Shown: in pieces, positions 17,798 through 26,239 of the stretch
How the letters are laid out: each line of letters begins with the position of its first letter
Numbering within the stretch: position 1 is the first letter of the stretch
Source of the DNA: Pirellulales bacterium
GTDB lineage: Bacteria; Planctomycetota; Planctomycetia; Pirellulales; JADZDJ01
Assembly (NCBI GenBank): GCA_035656635.1
Contig: DASRSD010000067.1
Span: forward strand, 1-64,000
DNA length: 64,000 bases
Direction: 5' to 3'
Notes under the pieces: model-generated
The model's database searches: none
What the model saw: only the letters and a program-made list of their open reading frames with translations
Told to the model about the DNA's origin: nothing
Made by a program: the position numbers and the translations under genes

Positions 17798-20700
17798 ATG
17801 GCGATACGCCGAAGACGGTGGCACAAAAAAACTGGGCCCCGCCTGCTCACTTTGCGCAGCATGGAATTTGAGCGATTGGAATCTCGCTGTGTACTGGCCG
17901 TAATGATCAACGAGTTTCTGGCCAGCAACGTGCACGGGATTTTCGATCAGGACGGTGCCCACTCCGATTGGATCGAACTGCAAAATACCGGCTCGTCAGC
18001 GGTCAATCTGGGCGGCTGGTATCTCACCGATGATCTCGGTAATCCCACCAAGTGGCAATTCCCTTCCACAAATCTAGCGGCCGGCGCATTTCTGACCGTG
18101 TTCGCCTCGGGAAAAAATCGGGCTGTATCTGGCCAAGAACTGCACACAAATTTTGAATTGAACACCAGTGGCGGATACTTGGCGCTGGAAATGCCCGATC
18201 AAACAATCGCCTCCAGTTATGCGAGTTACCCGGCGCAATTGGACGATGTGTCGTACGGCATCACCGCCACCTCCACCACAACCGATATGCTCGTCGACGA
18301 GGATGCACCTGTGAAGGTGTTAGTTCCTGCCACCACTTCAACGCTGGCATCGAATTGGAACACCGTGGGCTTCGACGATTCCAACTGGCTGGCTGGGCAA
18401 ATCGGCGTGGGTTACGATACCGCCCCCACCGCTACGCAAGATTACCGACCGTTTATCAACACGGATGTCGGCGCCATGATGAATGTTTCGCCGCAGCGAA
18501 ATGCCGCTTTTTTACGATTGGCATTCTCGGAAACCAATGTCAGTCAATTGACTTCGCTCACACTACAACTGCGTTATGACGACGGCTTTGTTGCCTATCT
18601 CAACGGCACCGAAGTGGCACGAGCAAACTTTACAGGCGCGCCTGGATCAGGCTCATCGGCCTCAAACACGCACACCGACACACAAGCAGAAGTTTATCAG
18701 AATTTCAATATCTCATCATTCGTGAACAAGCTTGTGAACGGCAATAACGTACTGGCAATTGCCGGATTAAATCAGTCCGGCAATCTGACGGATTTTTTGA
18801 TCGACCCGCTGCTATCGGCTGGACGCAACAATCCACCGACCGTGGGCTACATGTCCACGCCCACGCCCGGCGCCGCCAACAACACCGGCTCCTTAGGGTT
18901 TGTAGCTGACACCCAGTTTTCGGTCGATCGTGGATTTTATAGCGCGCCTTTCAATGTTGCTATCACCACGGTCACACCCAGCGCGACCATCCGATATACC
19001 CTCGATGGCAGCGAGCCGACCGCCACCACAGGTTTAATTTACACCGCACCAATTCTCATCTCCACGACTACGAATTTGCGCGCGGCTGCCTTCAAGGTCG
19101 GCTATACGCCCACCAATGTCGATACAGAAACCTACGTCTTTCTCAACGATGTGATTCATCAAACCGGCGCGAACCTGCCCGACTATGCAACCTGGGGCCA
19201 TTCCGGGCCGGATTGGGCGATGGATCCGAACATCGTCAACAATCCCACTTATGCCAGCCAAATTATTCCGGCCTTGGAAGCCATCCCGACCATGTCCATC
19301 ACTTTGCCCTGGGACAGCATGTTCGGACCGAATGGGCTAGGCATTTATATTTCCGGCGCGGGCATTCCGGAAGCTGCCTCGACTGAATATTTCAATGCCG
19401 ATGGCACCCAGCAATTTCAAATTGACGATTCGATCCAAATCCAAGGCGGCACAAGCGACGACCGCTGGAAGCAGGACAAGCTTTCCTTCCGCCTTAAGTT
19501 CACTTCCGATTATGGCCCATCTAAGCTTGATTTTCCGCTGTTTACCGATTCGACGTTCGACCCGGAAGCGGCCACATCGTTCGATACTTTAATCTTGGAC
19601 GCGGAATCAAATAACGTATGGACCCATCCCGATGCCACTCAGCGCGGCCGCGAAACCGGCGTGCAGGACCAATTCGTGGCCGATTTACAAAATCTCGCTG
19701 GCGGAAATGCCCCGCATGGCACGTACGTGCAACTTTACATCGACGGCTTGTATTGGGGCGTGTACTACGTGCACGAACGGCCCGACGATTCTTTCGATTC
19801 GTCGTACTTGGGCGACGACAAAGACAATTACGATGTCATCAAGCACAATCCCACCACGCCGGTCAACAATAGCACGACGGCCGTTCCGGATTATGCGACT
19901 CTTTTAGCCGCCGTCCGCCAAAACATGACCGTGCAGGCCAACTATCAGGCAGTGACCAACCTGCTGGATACTAAGAGCTTCATCGACTACATGATCATCA
20001 ACTACTACGCAGGTAATACCGACTGGGCTTCCGTCACGGCCCAACACAATTGGTATGCCAGTTACGATGATGTCAGTGGCACCGGAAAGTGGCGATTCGC
20101 AAGTTGGGATGCCGAGCATGTCTTCGAGAATCTTACAGACAATGTAACCGGCGTTTTACAACCGGGCGGCCCGACGGACATCTTCAAAGACCTGATGGCC
20201 AATTCAGAATTCAAGTTGCAATTTGCCGACGAAGTTCAGCGTTTAATGCTCAATGGCGGACTGCTCACACCGCAATCCGCGGAATCGCTGTTCACGCAAC
20301 GAGCGGGCGAATTGAATTTGGCCATCGTCGGCGAATCGGCACGTTGGGGAGATAACTACACGCCCGGCGTGCCCTATACAGCTGCCCAGCGAAACGGCAA
20401 TGTACAAAGCTTGTTGACGAATTACTTTCCGAATCGCACTTCTACCGTACTGAACCAGTTCATCGCCAATGGTTGGTTTCCGTCCTTGGCTGCTCCCGTC
20501 TACAGCGAATATGGGGGAACCGTCAGTCCCGGGTTTCAACTCAACGTGAGCCTTCCAGCGGGTTCTCCTACTGGCGCCGTCGTTTATTACACACTGGACA
20601 ATTCCGATCCGCGTGTCACCGGTGGAGCGATAAGTTCCGGCGCACTTCCAGCTAGTGGTCCCATTGCCATCAATGCGTCCGAGCATGTGAAAGCGCGTGT

Positions 20701-23068
20701 CTATGTCAGCAGCACAAGCACCTGGAGTCCCTTGGTCGATTCTATCTTTAAGCTGACCACACCCTATCCTGTACGAATTGTCGAACTGAACTACCATCCC
20801 GCCGATCGCCCCGGCGTTACAGATTCCGACGATATGGAATTCGTCGAGTTGCTCAATACGGGTACACAAATGGTCGACCTGAACGGCGTCAAGCTCGACA
20901 CTGCCATTACTTATCAATTCACCACTTCGCTCCAAATTGCTCCGGGACAGCGAATTGTCTTGGCGCGTGACCGGTCGGTATTTCAATCGATCTATGGCGC
21001 AGCCGTAAATTTAGCGCCGGGAACCTACTCGGGCAAATTGGCAAATTCCGGAGAAGAAATTCGGTTGCTCGATCCCTTCGGCGACGTACTGCAAGATTTT
21101 ACCTATAGCGATGATAGTCCTTGGCCCAACCGCGCAGACGGCAAGGGCAGCTCATTGGAAATTATCGACGCGTTGGGCGATCCGACCGACGCCGACAATT
21201 GGCGCTCCAGTTACGAATATGGCGGCACGCCCGGCACCGCCGGCAAGGGGCCCGCAGACCGTGTCGTGGTGAACGAAGTGTTAAGTCGCGAAGATTCGCC
21301 TGCCGTCGACGCCATCGAACTGCTGAACACTACTGCCTCGGCCATCGACATTGGCGGTTGGTATTTGAGCGACTCGAGCGACAACTACAAAAAGTATCAA
21401 ATCCCTACAGGCACAATCATCGGAGCCGGCCAGTATCTGGTGTTTGATGCCATGCAATTCGATTCATCCACTCCCACGGACGGCAATATTCCGTTTGCAC
21501 TTTCCGGTACCTCGGGTGACGACGTCTGGCTTTTATCGACCAATGCCAGCGGAACATTATTGAACTTTGAAGATCATCAGAATCTCTCGGCTGTGGCCGA
21601 CAATGTTCCGCTGGGGCGCTGGCCCAATGGAACCGGAATTTTATATCCCCAAAAATCGATCACATTGGGCGGCCCCAATAGCGGCCCTTTGATTGGGCCG
21701 GTGGCATTTAGTGAAGTCATGTACAATCCGGTCGGCGGCAATCCCGATTTGCAATATGTCGAGCTGACCAATCTGACCACGCAAGCTGTTGCTTTGTCAA
21801 ACACCATTAGCGGATTTGGCGCTGTACCCTGGCAAATCAACGGGTTGGTTTTCAACTTTCCGCTGGGCACAATCATTGGCCCGCGCGCCAACCTGTTGAT
21901 TGTGGACTTCGATCCCAGCAATCCGGCCAACGCTTCCAAGCTTGCCGCCTTTCGTGCTGCCTATGGACTGGATGCCAGCGAGCAAATAGTCGGCGGCTGG
22001 ACCGGCACGTTGAATGCCAATGGCGATGATTTGCAATTGCTGCGCCCCGATACGCCATCGTCCGACAACCCGACGGTGCTGCCCTATGTGTTGGTGGACG
22101 AGGTGGATTACGGCATTGCTGCACCTTGGCCTTCATTGCCTCACGAGCAAAGTGGAATGTCTCTCACTCGTATTTCGTCACGGGTATTCGGCGATGAGCC
22201 AACCAATTGGGTCGGCGCCCCGCCTACGCCAGGCCAATCCGATCTGGTAGGGATCAATCTGGTGCATGGCGATATAAATTATGACGGCCACGTAGATGCA
22301 TCAGATCTCGTGTCCATGATGCAAATGCTCGTCAACATGGCCGGTTATCAATTGAGTCATACTTTGACCGATTCCGATTTATTGTTCATCGCCGATATCA
22401 ATGGCGATCACCATGTGAACAATGCCGACCTGCAATACCTCATCGATCAATTGCTTAACGGCGGCGGCTCGACCTCTGCGGAGAACGGCACCAGTGAGGC
22501 GATGGCTGCTTCCAACACCGGCAACGCCGCAGCAGTAGTTCACATAAGTGGGACCACGACATCGACGTCTTCCTCAAACGACTCTGTAACTTCTACTTCG
22601 GTTGCTCCTGCCTCGTCACTGAATTCTGTTGATGTGGTAGATGCTGCTCTTGCGCCCCCTTGGAATGGCACCATCCTCTCGCGTAGCTTTTTGCCCACAA
22701 TAAGCGATTACACAAACATTGATACCGCAACCGCCCCACTACCTTCAGATTTGACAGCTGATCCTCCACTTTCGTCCAACAGCGATATGGTGACCGACCC
22801 TTCCCTGCAAAACGTGCAGATAATTTCCTTCGAGGCAATCGCTGTTCCAATTTCGTCCAATGAACCTTTGCGGTTGTCCCGGCCAGCGGAAACGTCCCCA
22901 GAACAAGCTTCGCTGCCAACAAGGTTAACCCGGCTCCTACCGGCATCAACCGATCAAGCGCCCGGGGATGCGAACTTGCACGCGGACAGGCATCCACACA
23001 GGAAAAGTTGTGCTTCAGAAGATGATCATTTAGACGAATTCTTTGCCCAATGGTCCAATTGGGAGTAA
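17798..23068 (+). CDS. Giant secreted protein: lamin-tail, chitobiase-like, CotH and dockerin domains
   Basis: This 1756-residue protein opens with a basic stretch and FERLESRCVLA, a planctomycete N-terminal motif that I take to mark export. Domains in order: lamin-tail domain (about 36-140), a beta-rich region ending near 345, chitobiase/FN3-like repeat (about 378-455, with YTLDGSEPT), CotH kinase-like domain (from about 499), second chitobiase-like repeat (about 899, YTLDNSDPR), three further lamin-tail domains (about 992, 1155 and 1302), and a type I dockerin with two calcium loops (GDINYDGHVDASDL and ADINGDHHVNNADL, about 1490-1555). A Ser/Thr/Ala-rich tail of 200 residues follows. CotH enzymes phosphorylate spore-coat proteins in Bacillus; activity here is not known. 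A good GAGGAG site precedes the ATG. Confidence 0.85.
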   Translation: MAIRRRRWHKKTGPRLLTLRSMEFERLESRCVLAVMINEFLASNVHGIFDQDGAHSDWIELQNTGSSAVNLGGWYLTDDLGNPTKWQFPSTNLAAGAFLTVFASGKNRAVSGQELHTNFELNTSGGYLALEMPDQTIASSYASYPAQLDDVSYGITATSTTTDMLVDEDAPVKVLVPATTSTLASNWNTVGFDDSNWLAGQIGVGYDTAPTATQDYRPFINTDVGAMMNVSPQRNAAFLRLAFSETNVSQLTSLTLQLRYDDGFVAYLNGTEVARANFTGAPGSGSSASNTHTDTQAEVYQNFNISSFVNKLVNGNNVLAIAGLNQSGNLTDFLIDPLLSAGRNNPPTVGYMSTPTPGAANNTGSLGFVADTQFSVDRGFYSAPFNVAITTVTPSATIRYTLDGSEPTATTGLIYTAPILISTTTNLRAAAFKVGYTPTNVDTETYVFLNDVIHQTGANLPDYATWGHSGPDWAMDPNIVNNPTYASQIIPALEAIPTMSITLPWDSMFGPNGLGIYISGAGIPEAASTEYFNADGTQQFQIDDSIQIQGGTSDDRWKQDKLSFRLKFTSDYGPSKLDFPLFTDSTFDPEAATSFDTLILDAESNNVWTHPDATQRGRETGVQDQFVADLQNLAGGNAPHGTYVQLYIDGLYWGVYYVHERPDDSFDSSYLGDDKDNYDVIKHNPTTPVNNSTTAVPDYATLLAAVRQNMTVQANYQAVTNLLDTKSFIDYMIINYYAGNTDWASVTAQHNWYASYDDVSGTGKWRFASWDAEHVFENLTDNVTGVLQPGGPTDIFKDLMANSEFKLQFADEVQRLMLNGGLLTPQSAESLFTQRAGELNLAIVGESARWGDNYTPGVPYTAAQRNGNVQSLLTNYFPNRTSTVLNQFIANGWFPSLAAPVYSEYGGTVSPGFQLNVSLPAGSPTGAVVYYTLDNSDPRVTGGAISSGALPASGPIAINASEHVKARVYVSSTSTWSPLVDSIFKLTTPYPVRIVELNYHPADRPGVTDSDDMEFVELLNTGTQMVDLNGVKLDTAITYQFTTSLQIAPGQRIVLARDRSVFQSIYGAAVNLAPGTYSGKLANSGEEIRLLDPFGDVLQDFTYSDDSPWPNRADGKGSSLEIIDALGDPTDADNWRSSYEYGGTPGTAGKGPADRVVVNEVLSREDSPAVDAIELLNTTASAIDIGGWYLSDSSDNYKKYQIPTGTIIGAGQYLVFDAMQFDSSTPTDGNIPFALSGTSGDDVWLLSTNASGTLLNFEDHQNLSAVADNVPLGRWPNGTGILYPQKSITLGGPNSGPLIGPVAFSEVMYNPVGGNPDLQYVELTNLTTQAVALSNTISGFGAVPWQINGLVFNFPLGTIIGPRANLLIVDFDPSNPANASKLAAFRAAYGLDASEQIVGGWTGTLNANGDDLQLLRPDTPSSDNPTVLPYVLVDEVDYGIAAPWPSLPHEQSGMSLTRISSRVFGDEPTNWVGAPPTPGQSDLVGINLVHGDINYDGHVDASDLVSMMQMLVNMAGYQLSHTLTDSDLLFIADINGDHHVNNADLQYLIDQLLNGGGSTSAENGTSEAMAASNTGNAAAVVHISGTTTSTSSSNDSVTSTSVAPASSLNSVDVVDAALAPPWNGTILSRSFLPTISDYTNIDTATAPLPSDLTADPPLSSNSDMVTDPSLQNVQIISFEAIAVPISSNEPLRLSRPAETSPEQASLPTRLTRLLPASTDQAPGDANLHADRHPHRKSCASEDDHLDEFFAQWSNWE

Positions 23069-23205
23069 CTGGCCAAGTCGACATGAATTACACCGACCGA
23101 GTTTGGCAGGCATCGTTTCTGGTTCGCCCGCTGTCACACGGTTGATACAATGTTGTTGTCGCATCCTGCAATTGCCATCAGCCCTATTTCGCATCGCCCG
23201 CACCG

Positions 23206-23448
23206 ATGAAAACCATCGATGTGTTACTGGAAGAATTTGACATTACACTCGCTGAGCTGTCAGCGCAATCCGGCTTACCAATCGAGCGAGTGGCGGCCAT
23301 TGCCGATGGCCGTTGGACTCCCAGCCCTGCTGAGCGAGAAAAACTAGCCATCGCTTTAGGAGTGGGTGTGACCGACATCAGTTGGGGACACACGATGAAT
23401 CCACGCAACGTGCGGTACCATCGATTTGGATTGAAAGAGGATTTTTGA
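23206..23448 (+). CDS. Small helix-turn-helix-like protein (paralogue 1 of a tandem pair)
   Basis: The 80-residue product is nearly all one small helical domain: LAELSAQSGLPIERVAAI fits the first helices of a lambda-repressor/XRE-type helix-turn-helix, followed by RWTPSPAEREKLAIALGV and a terminal ISWGHTMNPRNVRYH. It shares RWTPSPAER, the SGL turn, RV-AI and WGH with the next gene, 42 bp downstream on the same strand. A role in transcription control is likely from the fold, but no target is visible. Start codon ATG at 23206 without a clear Shine-Dalgarno sequence. Confidence 0.72.
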   Translation: MKTIDVLLEEFDITLAELSAQSGLPIERVAAIADGRWTPSPAEREKLAIALGVGVTDISWGHTMNPRNVRYHRFGLKEDF

Positions 23449-23490
23449 TTTAGCTTTGAAAATCGGCCGGACCGAACGAAAGGCGCTACC

Positions 23491-23721
23491 ATGCCACAAA
23501 CCGTCGCCGAATTGTGCATTGCTCAAAGCGTCAGCTTAGAGAAATTGGTGGAGGACTCCGGCTTGGAGGAGCAGCGTGTAAAAGCAATTTTACTGCGCCG
23601 CTGGACTCCCAGCCCCGCTGAACGGCAAAAGATTTCCACTGTGTTCAACCTTCCGGCCGACGAAATCGTATGGGGCCACGCCACGCCCATTCAACATCTT
23701 TACGGCCACGGCCCGGGCTAG
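23491..23721 (+). CDS. Small helix-turn-helix-like protein (paralogue 2 of a tandem pair)
   Basis: The 76-residue product repeats the architecture of its upstream neighbour: LEKLVEDSGLEEQRVKAI, then RWTPSPAERQKISTVFNL, then IVWGHATPIQHLYGHGPG. The two proteins agree in the core but differ at most surface positions and in the C-terminal tail, which here is short and His/Gly-rich. The ATG at 23491 follows an AAAGG site at a reasonable distance. Two such genes side by side suggest a heterodimer or two promoter specificities arising from tandem duplication; this is inference. Confidence 0.72.
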   Translation: MPQTVAELCIAQSVSLEKLVEDSGLEEQRVKAILLRRWTPSPAERQKISTVFNLPADEIVWGHATPIQHLYGHGPG

Positions 23722-23727
23722 CATGGT

Positions 23728-24009
23728 TCATGAGCGCAAGCCAGCACGCGGTCGAAAATCCGCTTCCAAATCACCTTCGGTCGGCGTTAATCGCGTCAAT
23801 TCGACCAGCCCTTCCCGGCCATCGTCAATACGCAACAGATATTGCCGCTCCAGCTCCAGTTGGCTGCCGTGCTGCGAAGACAACCGCAACTTGCCGGACA
23901 ATAACCATGCCCTGGAATTCACTGCTTGCTCTTCCTGCTCGATCCGCCCTTGCAGCTGGCGCAAGGCCATGCCGCCGATTAATAACTCACCTCGCTCGAA
24001 CGCGTGCAT
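23728..24009 (-). CDS. Hypothetical protein, 93 residues
   Basis: I do not recognise this protein. It starts MHAFERGELLIGGMALRQLQ and has Glu/Gln/Arg-rich amphipathic sequence with alternating hydrophobics (SRAWLLSGKLRLSS, LELERQYLLRIDDG), suggesting a small mixed alpha/beta domain, with a charged C-terminus. No membrane segment or signal peptide is present. The ATG at 24009 is selected over an upstream one at 24057 because a strong GGGAGGA lies seven bases before it, and because the longer version would start inside the ATGACGA repeat. It converges with the tandem HTH genes, with only six bases between the stop codons. Confidence 0.6.
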   Translation of the reverse strand: MHAFERGELLIGGMALRQLQGRIEQEEQAVNSRAWLLSGKLRLSSQHGSQLELERQYLLRIDDGREGLVELTRLTPTEGDLEADFRPRAGLRS

Positions 24010-24028
24010 ATGGGATCCTCCCGACAAA

Positions 24029-24141
24029 AATGACGAATGACGAATGACGAAACCCAAATGACAAATGACGACAAAATCTCAATGACGAGGCAATTCGTGC
24101 TTCGTCATTCGGACTTCATTTAGACATTCGTCATTTTTTTG
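24029..24141. repeat. ATGACGA short-repeat array with inverted copies
   Basis: The spacer holds three head-to-tail ATGACGA heptamers (from 24030), then ATGACAA-ATGACGA, another ATGACGA near 24082, and two inverted TCGTCAT copies near 24112 and 24129. The last runs into a T-tract on the plus strand, and the first set runs into a T-tract on the minus strand. The inverted copies can pair with the direct ones to form alternative hairpins, so the array may act as a terminator in either direction. It fills the gap between two minus-strand genes. Confidence 0.75.
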
Positions 24142-24183
24142 TTTGCCTTCCACCTCACGCTGTGCCTGATGAACAAATGCTCG

Positions 24184-26181
24184 TTATTGCTGCACAATAA
24201 TCCCCTCAGCCAATCCAGCGGCCAAAACTTCCGGCGTAGTGCGAATTTCGGTATCGTCGTCCAAAGACAATACCAGCGGATGGAGCGATTCCACTGTACC
24301 ATTAACCCATACGCTGGCCCGCCGATCGCGATACTTGATTTTCGTGCCGATAGCCAATCCGGAAGCCATGGCGCCGTTGGATAATTTACCAACCCCATTC
24401 CCGCTATTTACAACTTTTGATGCGGATGCGGCGGGAACTGCAGGCTTTTCAAACGGCGCTTTTGTCGCCGAAGGCTGTATTGCAACCGCTGTGCCAGCGG
24501 CCAATTTTACACGTGACGTTATCGCTGCCTTTCCGCCTCGCACTCCGGCCAATTCCTGCAACAATCGCCAGTTTTCCAGCCGATCTGCTTTGGCTCGCAA
24601 CAGTGTTTCGCTGGGATTGCCTTCTTTATCAAAATGCTTGCCAAAACGACCCTCGCTCCGGGCAAACTCAATGAAATCGACTACTTCGCCGGTCTTGGGA
24701 TTGGTCCACCAATCTTCCGAAACCGCCGGATTGCCTTGTAATGATAGCCGCTCTCGAAGCATATCGCCTTTGCGCGGATCGTAAATTAATAATGGGAAGG
24801 CGCGAGAATCGACCGCAAGCCGAGCCTGATCAGTGGCCATATTGTCGGCCACACCATGTTCTGGCTGGCAAGTTGTGAAGCAGCAAATCAGCGCCGGTCC
24901 GTCGAACGCCAAGGCATCTAGCACGCAGCGGTAAAAGTGATTAACGTGCGCACACGTGGTTTGCGCCACAAAGGTGCGCGGATGCATCATCGCAATTTGT
25001 GCAATTTCCTTGCGCCGCTCCTGCTTGCCGGCGATAACCTTGCCATGCACGCTCATCTTTGTGTTCTGGCCGGTGTAGCTGGATGTGGATGCCTGTCCGC
25101 CGGTATTGGAATACACCTGCGTATCCAGCACAAAAACTTTGATGTTCATGCCTGAAGCGAACAAGCGCGATAGGGCCTGGAAGCCGATGTCGAACATCGC
25201 TCCATCACCCCCCAGGCACCACATGGGCTTATTACCCCAACCCATTTGATCCCACCGCGAACGCACTCCCATGGCCATGGCAGGCGCGTTTTCAAACAAC
25301 GAATTGGTCCATGGCACCAAATACGGATTGTATGGATACGTGGACGTGTACACTGTGTTACAGCCTGTGGCGGCCACAATGGCCCAATCATCGCCGTATT
25401 TAGCTCCGGTGGCAGCGCACATCATCCGCAGTGCTGTCCCTTCGCCGCAACCGGCGCAGCTGCCTGCGCCGCCAGTATAGATGTGCGTTTGCTCCTTGAG
25501 CATCATATCGATCAGCAAATTATCGCTGATATAGCGCGGATCGGAGGGTCCCACCTCCTTGAACCAGCGATGGCTCTTTCGCACATGTGTCATCACCTGC
25601 TCGGTCTTGGGAATCATTTTCAGTGCCAAGTCGTCGCACACAGTCACACACTCGGCACACCCTTTACACTTGCTGGGATCAATCATGATCGAAAACAGGC
25701 CCCCCTCACCCACTTTCTTGGCCGGGCCTTCGTAATACTTACGTGTTTTGGACCACTGGCTGCGAAAATCTTCCCGTTCCTGCGGATCGCTAATGGCGGC
25801 CACGCGCTTGTCAAATTCGCTTTCGCCCAACACTTTGCCCAAGATGGCAGTATCCGGACACAACGTGACGCAATCCATGCAGCCGGTGCAATTGCTGGGA
25901 ATGTATTCTGGGATGTCCGGAGCGATGTAGCTGAAATCACGCAGCGTAGCCGTGCCCGCGGGAATGAGTGATCTGGCGACCGATAAATCGGCCGCCAATC
26001 CTTTTTCTGCCGTACCTTCCTCATAGGAGCGAATGATTCGCTCATTGAAGTCATTCACGTCGAGAATGGGAAGTTTAACCATTTTATATCCGCTATCGAC
26101 CAGCGTGCCGTAACTGTTGTTGTTGTACGGATCGCGCGGATTGGCCTCATTCATCGAAGGAACTTTTTCCACAGTAGCCAT
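24184..26181 (-). CDS. 2-oxoacid (pyruvate):ferredoxin oxidoreductase, ferredoxin-TPP (delta-beta) subunit
   Basis: With the next gene upstream this forms a two-subunit PFOR-type enzyme that converts a 2-oxoacid and CoA to acyl-CoA, CO2 and reduced ferredoxin. Two 4Fe-4S ferredoxin motifs (CTGCMDCVTLCP near residue 98 and CKGCAECVTVC near 172) precede the TPP-binding domain, which has CAGCGEG near 245, the Mg-TPP motif GDGAMFDIGF and the QVYSNTGGQ segment of PFOR. A C-terminal extension of about 70 residues, after an Ala/Pro linker, ends in a compact beta-rich piece (IKYRDRRASVWVNGTVESLH) that PFORs normally lack. The ATG at 26181 has AAAGGA upstream. Substrate is inferred, not shown. Confidence 0.88.
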   Translation of the reverse strand: MATVEKVPSMNEANPRDPYNNNSYGTLVDSGYKMVKLPILDVNDFNERIIRSYEEGTAEKGLAADLSVARSLIPAGTATLRDFSYIAPDIPEYIPSNCTGCMDCVTLCPDTAILGKVLGESEFDKRVAAISDPQEREDFRSQWSKTRKYYEGPAKKVGEGGLFSIMIDPSKCKGCAECVTVCDDLALKMIPKTEQVMTHVRKSHRWFKEVGPSDPRYISDNLLIDMMLKEQTHIYTGGAGSCAGCGEGTALRMMCAATGAKYGDDWAIVAATGCNTVYTSTYPYNPYLVPWTNSLFENAPAMAMGVRSRWDQMGWGNKPMWCLGGDGAMFDIGFQALSRLFASGMNIKVFVLDTQVYSNTGGQASTSSYTGQNTKMSVHGKVIAGKQERRKEIAQIAMMHPRTFVAQTTCAHVNHFYRCVLDALAFDGPALICCFTTCQPEHGVADNMATDQARLAVDSRAFPLLIYDPRKGDMLRERLSLQGNPAVSEDWWTNPKTGEVVDFIEFARSEGRFGKHFDKEGNPSETLLRAKADRLENWRLLQELAGVRGGKAAITSRVKLAAGTAVAIQPSATKAPFEKPAVPAASASKVVNSGNGVGKLSNGAMASGLAIGTKIKYRDRRASVWVNGTVESLHPLVLSLDDDTEIRTTPEVLAAGLAEGIIVQQ

Positions 26182-26239
26182 AAAATATCCTTTGAAACCT
26201 TTGGTTTTTGAAGTTTATTTGAGAATTGTAATTTGTGTT

